NCBI GenBank assembly: GCA_002479035.1
Contig: DLLA01000083.1
Coordinates: forward strand, 6,898-12,516
Reading direction: 5' to 3'
Source: Bacteroidales bacterium UBA7574
GTDB taxonomy: Bacteria; Bacteroidota; Bacteroidia; Bacteroidales; Paludibacteraceae
Length of the DNA: 5,619 bases
The position numbers and the translations under genes were made by a program. Below the pieces are notes generated by a model. That model saw only the letters and a program-made list of their open reading frames with translations, did not search any database and had not been told where the DNA came from. Below, piece by piece: positions 1-5,571 of the stretch (the first letter of the stretch is position 1; each line of letters opens with the position of its first letter).

Positions 1-969
1 GAGCAGTACTACCGCTACGAAATCTGCAATTTCACGAGCAAAGACGGCGAAGAACATGGTTATCACGTTTACCCCAATACCAACCTTGATTCACTACTGA
101 CCACTATCCGGCAGGACTACGAGATGGGCACCGAGACCTCTTTCCGCTGGCATAGCCGTCACGCGCAATTCCGCACCCCGAAAGAGGGGTACTACCTTTT
201 TCCTGCCAAGATGGGTAACAAGCAACTCATCCGTCGTTTGCAAATGGGCGAGCAGACCCCCGTCAAACTCACATTCACGCAACAAATCCGTACACGCGCA
301 CAACTGGCAGGACACCTCGGCAAACAACTGCTGTTGGACTCCGTGTCCGTGAAATCGAGACTGGATTCTGCGAAGTATATGGCGCAATACGGATTAGTAC
401 CGGAAACGGCAGTATGTCTCTTTCTTCCAAACACTTACGAAGTATATTGGACCATCACACCGGACCAATTGTTCCAGCGGATGTATAAAGAATACAACCG
501 TTTTTGGAATGACACCCGCCGGGCAAAAGCGGCGGCATTGGGGCTGACTCCCGCCGAGGTCGCCACCATTGCATCCATCATTGCGTCCGAGACCAACAAG
601 GCCGCAGAATACCCGACTATCGCCTCCATTTATCTGAACCGTTTGCGCAAAGGAATACCGCTACAAGCCTGTCCTACAGTGATTTATGCAGTAGGAGACT
701 TCTCTATGCGCCGAGTGCTGAAACGCCATCTGGAGACAGATTCACCTTATAATACCTACAAGTATCGCGGTCTGCCGCCCGGACCCATACGGTTGGCGCG
801 CACGTCAATCATAGATGCCGTATTAGACGCGCCCAAAACAGACTATTTATATATGTGTGCCAACCCGGATTTCTCGGGCACACACGTATTCTCATCGTCC
901 TACACACAGCATGCTGCTACCGCCCGTCGTTACCAGCGGGAACTGAACAAACGGAATATACGTTCCTAA
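1..969 (+). CDS. mltG: Endolytic murein transglycosylase MltG (YceG family), 5'-truncated by the window edge
   Basis: MltG is an inner-membrane enzyme that cuts nascent peptidoglycan glycan strands within the chain, and is thought to set strand length or terminate synthesis. The frame is open from base 1, giving 322 codons plus TAA; about 25-35 N-terminal residues, normally carrying the single membrane anchor, lie outside. Numbering from base 1, the family signature ASIIASET ends in the conserved Glu at residue 197 (bases 589-591), which aligns with the catalytic Glu218 of E. coli MltG. It is followed by the YLNRL segment, then CPTVIYAVGD, SPYNTY (248-253) and GLPPGPI (257-263), all hallmark YceG motifs in the usual order. 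The N-terminal part with YHVYPNTNLDSL fits the LysM-like subdomain. Length and C-terminus are normal. The gene converges on the GNAT gene, with 53 bases between the two stop codons. Identity is secure; only the start is unseen. Confidence 0.94.
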   Translation, partial: EQYYRYEICNFTSKDGEEHGYHVYPNTNLDSLLTTIRQDYEMGTETSFRWHSRHAQFRTPKEGYYLFPAKMGNKQLIRRLQMGEQTPVKLTFTQQIRTRAQLAGHLGKQLLLDSVSVKSRLDSAKYMAQYGLVPETAVCLFLPNTYEVYWTITPDQLFQRMYKEYNRFWNDTRRAKAAALGLTPAEVATIASIIASETNKAAEYPTIASIYLNRLRKGIPLQACPTVIYAVGDFSMRRVLKRHLETDSPYNTYKYRGLPPGPIRLARTSIIDAVLDAPKTDYLYMCANPDFSGTHVFSSSYTQHAATARRYQRELNKRNIRS

Positions 970-993
970 ACAATGGAATAAATCGTGTCTTTG

Positions 994-1026
994 TCGCGGG
1001 TCTATCGCGGGTCGGTCGCGGGTCAA
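994..1026. repeat. Three tandem 11-bp direct repeats in a convergent intergenic gap
   Basis: The 9-mer TCGCGGGTC occurs at 994-1002, 1005-1013 and 1016-1024, an exact 11-base period with two variable bases (TA, GG, AA) ending each unit. The array fills most of the gap between the mltG stop (967-969) and the GNAT stop (1025-1023, minus strand), and the third copy runs into the GNAT stop codon. The units are direct, not inverted, so they do not form an obvious hairpin terminator. I found no other strong stem-loop in this gap. Function is unknown; slipped-strand duplication or a short protein-binding array are both possible. Confidence 0.8.
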
Positions 1027-1538
1027 TTGCACTTCTGCCAAACAACGGCATCGCCCTCTATAGTCCAATTCTTGAGCGTGGCAGAGGGGGTGAAATCCAA
1101 GTCCTTATACAATTTATTGGAGGACTCGTTGGTCAACCTCACGATGGCATACACCATCTTAAGTCTCAGGAAATCAAAGGAGTAATGTAATAATTGGCGG
1201 ACTGCTTCATGTCCCACCCCACGCCCGCGGGCATCCTGAACCACATAGATACCGATAGCCGCCTTACCGTTGCGGGCATCAAAATCGAACAAATCAATGC
1301 AACCAAGCGTCGTTGAGGCTTGTGGTTGCGTGCCGCCTGTGGAGGGTGTGTCCTCACAAATCATCAGGCGCAACTGACCATCCTTGTATATATCGCCCGT
1401 AGTGGACTCGATATACGCACGCAAGTCCTGACGGGACAGCGGGTTATGCGTGTCCGAATCCGCCCAAGCGGACGAATCATTCTCCCATTGATACAAAAAC
1501 GGGAGGTCGGATGGCTCCAATTTGCGCAAACGAATCAT
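1023..1538 (-). CDS. GNAT-family N-acetyltransferase (RimJ/RimL/SpeG-like)
   Basis: This 171-residue protein has the full GNAT fold, which transfers an acetyl group from acetyl-CoA to an amine. It opens with the typical beta1-alpha1 start MIRLRKLEPSDLPFLYQWEN. Motif A is clear: the strand AAIGIYVV (93-100) followed by the acetyl-CoA pyrophosphate-binding loop R104-G-R-G-V-G109 (the RxxGxG pattern). Motif B follows, with N137, S140 and Y144 in the order expected of the N..S..L-Y segment; the usual GF after it is DF (148-149). Residues 64-76 form a Thr/Ser/Gly/Gln-rich loop between strands that looks like a lineage-specific insertion. It begins at ATG 1538, 54 bases after the HAD gene, and is the last gene of the minus-strand cluster. 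The substrate (ribosomal protein, polyamine or other amine) cannot be read from the sequence. Confidence 0.91.
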   Translation of the reverse strand: MIRLRKLEPSDLPFLYQWENDSSAWADSDTHNPLSRQDLRAYIESTTGDIYKDGQLRLMICEDTPSTGGTQPQASTTLGCIDLFDFDARNGKAAIGIYVVQDARGRGVGHEAVRQLLHYSFDFLRLKMVYAIVRLTNESSNKLYKDLDFTPSATLKNWTIEGDAVVWQKCN

Positions 1539-1592
1539 ACTATTACCTACAACATATAACCAACCTATAACTATCCACTAACAAATCCCTTG

Positions 1593-2012
1593 CTACTTGA
1601 ACAGCCCGAACAAACCGCCTTTCTGCTTTTTCTGCTGCTCCGTGGTGCTTCCGGACGCGGGTTTGAACGGACTCCCGCTGTGAATCATCTGATAAATAAT
1701 ACCCCAATCAGGTATGCCGCCCAAGTTACGGTCGTCTATAAAAAGGTCAGCCTCCAACTTGCGGGCACGCACAATCTCCGACGTCTCCTCGGGAAAATTG
1801 CTATTGACGGCATAGAACTCCAACCCGCGGGCGGCACAATAGTCCACAGCCTCCTGCAGCAGACGCCCCTCGCGACAACTCCACAAGATGAGTTGGTGAT
1901 GGTCTTCCTGCTGCAATTTCTTCAGCGTCTCAATGGCAAACGGAATGGGTTTGCCGATATTCGGGTATTCATGGGTGACGATTGTCCCGTCAAAATCTAC
2001 GGCTATAGTCAT
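1593..2012 (-). CDS. Small HAD-superfamily hydrolase without a cap domain
   Basis: This 139-residue protein carries the haloacid dehalogenase phosphohydrolase motifs in order. Motif I is D6-F-D-G-T10, where D6 is the predicted nucleophile and D8 the acid/base. Motif II is S45 in LILWSCREGR. Motif III is K85 in RARKLEADL, and motif IV is D93-D94 in FIDDRN, the Mg2+ ligands. The spacing leaves no room for a cap domain, as in short HAD phosphatases that accept large or exposed substrates. Residues about 119-139 form a polar, Lys-rich tail ending KGGLFGLFK, outside the HAD core. ATG 2012 is the natural start because motif I follows directly. It lies 35 bases downstream of the membrane-protein gene and 54 upstream of the GNAT gene. 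The substrate is unknown; no neighbour points to a pathway. Confidence 0.88.
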   Translation of the reverse strand: MTIAVDFDGTIVTHEYPNIGKPIPFAIETLKKLQQEDHHQLILWSCREGRLLQEAVDYCAARGLEFYAVNSNFPEETSEIVRARKLEADLFIDDRNLGGIPDWGIIYQMIHSGSPFKPASGSTTEQQKKQKGGLFGLFK

Positions 2013-2021
2013 AAGATGTAT

Positions 2022-2048
2022 GATTTACGAATGTACAATGTACGATTT
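2022..2048. repeat. Short direct repeats between the HAD and membrane-protein genes
   Basis: The 35-base gap contains the 7-mer AATGTAC twice in tandem (2030-2036 and 2037-2043). It is flanked by GATTT (2022-2026 and 2044-2048) and contains TACGA twice (2026-2030 and 2041-2045). On the transcribed minus strand the core reads GTACATTGTACATT, directly before the HAD start codon. No promoter box or stem-loop is obvious. It resembles the low-complexity ATGTACGATTT-type spacer DNA seen in Bacteroidota intergenic regions; that likeness is from memory. Confidence 0.6.
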
Positions 2049-2515
2049 TAGTAAGTTTCCGCATTGTTGTCTTTGGGCTGCAACTCCAATTCCATCTTGC
2101 GCACGGTCGGTTTGGTGAATATCCAACCAATGGCAGCCACAGCGGTTATCCACAGCATGGACTGGTAGCAACCCATCAGGTAAAACGCCGCTATGCCGAA
2201 CACCATACTATTGCTAACCAACAAGATACGTGTTGTAGCCATCTGTTTGTAGCCTTGCCATTTCTCATTGTTGTCGTCCCCCAGCGTGGATAGGTATTGG
2301 CACTTGCGTTTGCCCGCATACAGCCCCAGCGGAATAGTGCAGAGCGCATCGATAATCACCGCGTATTGCAGTACTTTGCCGAGCGTGGACATACGGTCAA
2401 TAGGTGCCACTAACCCTTTCATTATCAGAAAATAACACAGCGTACCGACCAACAATGTCAGCACCAATATGCCATAATAGTACCCGTTGAGCGAGCGAAT
2501 AATCTTTTCTTTCAT
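2048..2515 (-). CDS. Four-helix integral membrane protein of unknown function
   Basis: This 155-residue protein is not one I can assign to a characterised family. Hydrophobicity suggests four membrane helices at about residues 13-34, 47-67, 94-114 and 117-134. The first two form a hairpin joined by a short loop (GLVAPIDRMSTLGK). Then comes a polar loop of about 25 residues (68-93, with KRKCQYLSTLGDDNNEKW), a second hairpin, and a charged C-terminal tail from about 135. Positive residues near the N-terminus and in the central loop suggest that both termini and that loop face the cytoplasm. There is no signal peptide and no catalytic motif. It starts at ATG 2515, 19 bases after the recR stop, and is probably cotranscribed with recR. 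Bacteroidota recR loci may carry similar small membrane proteins, but I recall this only vaguely. Confidence 0.82.
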   Translation of the reverse strand: MKEKIIRSLNGYYYGILVLTLLVGTLCYFLIMKGLVAPIDRMSTLGKVLQYAVIIDALCTIPLGLYAGKRKCQYLSTLGDDNNEKWQGYKQMATTRILLVSNSMVFGIAAFYLMGCYQSMLWITAVAAIGWIFTKPTVRKMELELQPKDNNAETY

Positions 2516-2534
2516 TGTGCTTATTATTAAATGG

Positions 2535-3158
2535 TTATGCTTTGAACTCTATCCTGTTGACGATGGACCGCCCGAGGGTAATCTCGTCCGTGTACTCCAA
2601 CTCGTTGCCTACCGCCACACCGCGCGCTATCTGACTGATACGCAAGCCGTTGTCGCCTGCCACATTCTGCAACCGGCGGTAGATATAGAAATTGGTTGTG
2701 TCGCCCTCCATGGTGGTCGGCAGTGCCAAAATCACCTCTTTCACCTCTTCGGGAGCAATGCGCGCCACCAGGCTGTCTATCTCCAAATCCGACGGACCCA
2801 CACCGTCCATGGGCGATATCACCCCGCCCAACACGTGGTACAAACCGTGATACTGCCCCGTATTCTCAATCGACATCACGTCCTGCACGTTCTCCACCAC
2901 GCAAATCGTCTGCCGGTCACGCGAGTGCGACTGGCAAATCGGGCACACTTCCTGGTCGGAAATGGTGTGGCAGATACGGCAATAATGCACATCGCGTTTG
3001 AGGGTGGTCAGCGCACCCGCAAACGCCTCCACGTCCTTGTCGGGCTGCCGCAACAGGTGCAGCACCAACCGCAACGCCGTCTTGCGCCCTACTCCGGGCA
3101 GCGAAGCAAACTGGTTCACCGCGTTGCCGAGCAGTATAGATGGGTAGTTGCTGTCCAT
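2535..3158 (-). CDS. recR: Recombination mediator protein RecR
   Basis: RecR works with RecO (and RecF) to load RecA on SSB-coated single-stranded DNA during gap repair; the ring-shaped oligomer clamps DNA. Taking ATG 3158, the protein is 207 residues, a normal RecR length. Domains are in canonical order: a helix-hairpin-helix around [12 protein letters not shown] (20-31), a zinc finger with C60-x2-C63 and C72-x2-C75, a TOPRIM domain from about 84 (ICVVEN, then [19 protein letters not shown], then [11 protein letters not shown]), and the C-terminal region with [26 protein letters not shown] start at 3179 would use GTG and add seven residues not expected in RecR, so ATG is preferred. The ATG shares its A with the TAA of the upstream RSH gene (TAATG), which suggests translational coupling. 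No strong Shine-Dalgarno is visible. Confidence 0.97.
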   Translation of the reverse strand: MDSNYPSILLGNAVNQFASLPGVGRKTALRLVLHLLRQPDKDVEAFAGALTTLKRDVHYCRICHTISDQEVCPICQSHSRDRQTICVVENVQDVMSIENTGQYHGLYHVLGGVISPMDGVGPSDLEIDSLVARIAPEEVKEVILALPTTMEGDTTNFYIYRRLQNVAGDNGLRISQIARGVAVGNELEYTDEITLGRSIVNRIEFKA

Positions 3159-4600
3159 TATTTCTCTTTTTTCGCCCACCTCGCGGGGATAACACGGTAC
3201 GGATACCGCTCACGCATGTGCTCCGCATTCGGGCAGTCGCAACGATGGATACGTATGCCTTTGGTGATGCTCACGAAGCCGAATATCGGGTCGCAAGGCA
3301 CTGGATTACAGCACTTTGCGAGGTTATAGTCCACGTTCTTCACATTCACGTCCACCTCCAGTGCCAATGCCTCCTGCGGTGTAGGCTGATAGGTCGGCGC
3401 AGTATGTGGCACTACCTCGTGAGGAGCGTCCAAGTTCTGGTATATGTCCTTGATTCTCAGCACATCTTCCTTGCCGAGCGCAATGGACTGGTACAGGTCG
3501 CTCACCGCCTTGTATCCCAGTTTGGTTGCCAATCGCGACACACGTCCCTCGTCGTATTCCACTTTCCAGTTCTTGAAACGCCGTTCCAATGTCTCGCGTC
3601 CCTCGGCGGCATTGCGGTACTCCACCTCTTTCAGCGACTGCCGAATCTTGTTCTTCGCGCGGGTCGAGACCACCACATTCAGCCAGTCCGCCGACGGGTG
3701 TTGGTTGGGCGAAGTCAGTATCTCCACTTGGTCGCCGTTCTGCAACTGCTGACGGATGCTGACATTCTGGTTGCGAATACGTCCGCCCACGCAGTGGCAC
3801 CCTACCTCGCTATGTACCGAGAACGCAAAATCCAGCACGGTCGCCCCCGCAGGCAGCCTTTTCAGGTCGCCCGTCGGCGTGAACACGTACACGCTCTGCC
3901 TGTCGGTATTCAGCCTGTGTCCGTCCACGCCCTTGTATGCCCAGTGCGCTGCCACACCCTTTTCCGCCACTTCGTCCATACGGCGCGTGCGTATCTGCAC
4001 CTCCACCCACTTGTCTTCGGGACCGAGCACCGTCGTATGCAGGCTCTCGTAACCGTTCTCTTTGGGCACGCTCAGCCAGTCGCGGAGCCGCTTCGGGTTG
4101 GGCTTGTACATATCCGTGATGAGCGAATACACCTGCCAGCAGTCCTGTTTCTCGCGCTCCAATGGCGAGTCTAAGATAATGCGAATGGCAAACAAATCGT
4201 ATATCCTATCCACATCGCAGTGCTGCGCCTGCATCTTGTGATAGATGCTGTGTATGGATTTCGGGCGACCCTTGATGGTGCAGACAAAGCCCTCCTCCGC
4301 CAATTTCTTCTCAAGCGGCGCAATAAACGCGGCAATATACGCATCGCGCTGGGCTTTCTTCTCGTTCAGCGCGTGCGCTATATATTTATAGGTGTCGTAA
4401 TCGGTGAACTTCAGTGCGAGGTCTTCCATCTCGGTCTTTATCGCATACAAGCCCAACCGGTGCGCCAACGGGGCATGCAGCGCACTCGTCTCACGTGCCA
4501 CGTGCCGGCGGCGGTCCGAATCGCCCTCCTTGTCCAACTGACGGAGCAACTCCAGCCGCTCCAACAGTATCTTGTATAGTACCTGATTGCTATCCTCCAT
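3158..4600 (-). CDS. relA: RelA/SpoT-homologue (p)ppGpp synthetase lacking the HD hydrolase and ACT domains
   Basis: Enzymes of this family transfer pyrophosphate from ATP to GDP or GTP, making the stringent-response alarmone (p)ppGpp. The 480-residue protein has the linker [11 protein letters not shown] (41-51), then the synthetase domain (about 60-225). Conserved synthetase residues are present: RPKS (112-115), IYDLFAIR with D135, GYESLHT (183-189) and EVQIRT (200-205), plus GVAAHWAYK. The specificity motif is RLRD (171-174), nearer the RxKD of bifunctional enzymes than the ExDD of RelA. A TGS domain (about 236-296, with H263 in SVH) follows, then a helical domain (about 310-395) and a Cys-rich finger with C430-C431, H452 and C456. 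It ends just after this, so the ACT/RRM domain is absent; the N-terminal HD hydrolase domain is absent too, against about 730 residues in full-length RSH proteins. ATG 4600 is chosen over TTG 4624, which lies inside the promoter. The symbol is family-level only. Confidence 0.95.
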   Translation of the reverse strand: MEDSNQVLYKILLERLELLRQLDKEGDSDRRRHVARETSALHAPLAHRLGLYAIKTEMEDLALKFTDYDTYKYIAHALNEKKAQRDAYIAAFIAPLEKKLAEEGFVCTIKGRPKSIHSIYHKMQAQHCDVDRIYDLFAIRIILDSPLEREKQDCWQVYSLITDMYKPNPKRLRDWLSVPKENGYESLHTTVLGPEDKWVEVQIRTRRMDEVAEKGVAAHWAYKGVDGHRLNTDRQSVYVFTPTGDLKRLPAGATVLDFAFSVHSEVGCHCVGGRIRNQNVSIRQQLQNGDQVEILTSPNQHPSADWLNVVVSTRAKNKIRQSLKEVEYRNAAEGRETLERRFKNWKVEYDEGRVSRLATKLGYKAVSDLYQSIALGKEDVLRIKDIYQNLDAPHEVVPHTAPTYQPTPQEALALEVDVNVKNVDYNLAKCCNPVPCDPIFGFVSITKGIRIHRCDCPNAEHMRERYPYRVIPARWAKKEK

Positions 4601-4621
4601 TCTCGTCCTCTTTTTCGCCTG

Positions 4622-4654
4622 CAAAATTACGAAATTATTTGCACATATCGAAAA
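4622..4654 (-). promoter_or_regulatory. Predicted sigma-ABfr-type promoter for the RSH-recR cluster
   Basis: On the minus strand, TAATTTTG (4629-4622) matches the Bacteroidota -7 consensus TAnnTTTG exactly. About 21 bases upstream is a T-run reading TTTTCG (4654-4649), an imperfect -33 TTTG box. Transcription would begin at roughly 4613-4617, giving a leader of only about 15 bases before ATG 4600. The position supports the short N-terminus of the RSH protein, since the alternative TTG start at 4624 would fall inside the -7 box. Assignment is by motif only. Confidence 0.5.
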
Positions 4655-4669
4655 CTATTTGTACTTTTG
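4638..4669 (+). promoter_or_regulatory. Predicted sigma-ABfr-type promoter for the gene at 4729
   Basis: TTTG at 4638-4641 and TACTTTTG at 4662-4669 match the Bacteroidota -33 (TTTG) and -7 (TAnnTTTG) elements exactly, with a spacer of 20 bases, within the normal range. Transcription would start near 4675, leaving an untranslated leader of about 50 bases that becomes A/T-rich just before ATG 4729, as is common where Shine-Dalgarno pairing is not used. It overlaps the minus-strand promoter for the RSH gene, so the two may compete for RNA polymerase. Confidence 0.62.
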
Positions 4670-4728
4670 CGGCGGTTTTTGCGTGCCGTGCGCGAACCTG
4701 AAAACCGAAATTTATAACAAAGCGTGAT

Positions 4729-5493
4729 ATGAAATCTAAAATCATCATTCGAGTTTTGCTCGGTATTGCCGTGATTCTCATGGCTTATCTCTGCATCATG
4801 AGCGTTGTTACCCCCATTCGCTTCGAGGAGCAGCGCGCTATCCGCGAGAAAGCGGTCATCAACAACCTCATCAGCCTCCGTACTGCCGAGGCGCAGTTCC
4901 GTCTGGACAAGGGCTATTTTACCGCCGATTTGGACTCGTTGGTACAATATCTGAAGACCGCTCCCAAGAAGGAAGTGCTCAAAGAGGGTTCACTATCCGA
5001 AAAGCAACTCGAGGACGGTATGACCGAGAACAAGGCGGCTAAAATCATGGAGCGCGCACGCATCAAGGCACAGCGCAAGATGAACTTCCAAGGTCCCGAC
5101 AGTCTCAACCAACTCTATCAGTACGTCTGGGAGAACGACAAAGAGGTTATCCACGAGGGCTTGCAGGGTTTCCGCCGCGATACCATCCTCACCAACATGA
5201 TTCAATCGCTCTACAAGGGGCAGTACACCGAGGCTACTATCGGGCAAATCATCTATATCCCTTACACCGACAAGGTGAAGTTCGAGGTGGAGACCAACAA
5301 CAACTACACCACTTCGCAGGGTATCCGCGTGCCTATCTTCGAGATTCGCGCACACTACGACACCTACCTCCACGACCTTGATAACCAGGAGCGTGTCAAC
5401 CTCATCGACAAGGAGAAGAAGTTGGAGCACTACCCGGGACTGAAAGTAGGTTCCGTAGAAGCCCCGAACAACAACGCTGGCAACTGGGAGTAA
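4729..5493 (+). CDS. Membrane-anchored periplasmic protein of unknown function with a pilin-like N-terminal half
   Basis: This 254-residue protein starts with a short basic tip (MKSK) and one hydrophobic helix (about 5-27), and the rest is polar, so it is probably anchored in the inner membrane with the bulk in the periplasm. Residues 42-75 (AVINNLISLRTAEAQFR, then KGYFTADLDSLVQYL) resemble the helix and following Y..D...L segment of type IV pilins and pseudopilins. However, there is no prepilin peptidase site and no Glu at the mature +5 position. The middle (about 77-165) is strongly charged and predicted helical. The C-terminal part has IPYTDKVKFEVE, then VPIFEIRAHYDTYLHDL, and ends GLKVGS...NNNAGNWE, a pattern I believe recurs in uncharacterised Bacteroidota proteins (from memory). 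It is transcribed divergently from the RSH gene, from its own promoter. ATG 4729 is the only sensible start. Confidence 0.87.
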   Translation: MKSKIIIRVLLGIAVILMAYLCIMSVVTPIRFEEQRAIREKAVINNLISLRTAEAQFRLDKGYFTADLDSLVQYLKTAPKKEVLKEGSLSEKQLEDGMTENKAAKIMERARIKAQRKMNFQGPDSLNQLYQYVWENDKEVIHEGLQGFRRDTILTNMIQSLYKGQYTEATIGQIIYIPYTDKVKFEVETNNNYTTSQGIRVPIFEIRAHYDTYLHDLDNQERVNLIDKEKKLEHYPGLKVGSVEAPNNNAGNWE

Positions 5494-5571
5494 TCCCCTT
5501 TGCCCTTGCTACCAAGTCGGAAAGGACACACAGACACATCGCAAAAAGTGTCGTTTTTTAAGATTACTCCC
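5486..5571. repeat. 10-bp inverted repeat spanning the stop codon of the upstream gene
   Basis: GGGAGTAATC (5486-5495), which includes the TAA stop of the gene ending at 5493, recurs as its exact reverse complement GATTACTCCC at 5562-5571. The arms are 66 bases apart and enclose the candidate terminator at 5533-5559. The left arm can also fold by itself as GGGA-GTAA-TCCC (5486-5497), with a GNRA-type tetraloop holding the stop codon. A role in transcript 3'-end structure is possible but unproven. Confidence 0.55.
5533..5559 (+). terminator. Weak candidate intrinsic terminator after the gene at 4729
   Basis: GACAC (5533-5537) can pair with GTGTC (5548-5552) across a 10-base loop, and TTTTTT (5554-5559) follows after one base. 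The stem is only five pairs, so it may be weak or act together with the surrounding 10-bp inverted repeat. Its placement 40 bases after the stop codon fits. The remaining sequence to 5619 contains no ATG on the plus strand and no convincing coding frame on either strand. Confidence 0.38.

Noticed and set aside
124..969. MltG starting at ATG 124
   Set aside because: The frame is open to base 1 and the upstream 41 codons look like normal MltG sequence (YHVYPNTNLDSL), so the gene begins outside the window.
1549..1585. Promoter in front of the GNAT gene (TTTG at 1585-1582, minus strand)
   Set aside because: The matching -7 position has at least two mismatches to TAnnTTTG, so there is too little support.
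3159..3179. GTG start at 3179 giving a 214-residue RecR
   Set aside because: It would overlap the RSH gene by 22 bases with a rarer start codon and add residues not typical of RecR; ATG 3158 gives normal length.
3140..4174. Long plus-strand open frames antisense to RSH and recR (also 2487-3329)
   Set aside because: They lie opposite two unmistakable conserved genes, have His/Arg/Val-rich composition typical of reverse frames, and show no domain.
4601..4624. TTG start at 4624 giving a 488-residue RSH protein
   Set aside because: The codon sits inside the predicted -7 box TAATTTTG and the extra eight residues match nothing expected; ATG 4600 fits better.
4625..4728. Frameshifted HD domain upstream of the RSH gene
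   Set aside because: Only about 128 bases separate it from the divergent gene, far too few for the roughly 130-residue HD core, and the frame has a TAG at 4657-4655.
4729..5493. Naming the gene as a type II secretion pseudopilin
   Set aside because: No prepilin peptidase motif, no Glu+5, and no secretion genes nearby; only a general resemblance remains.
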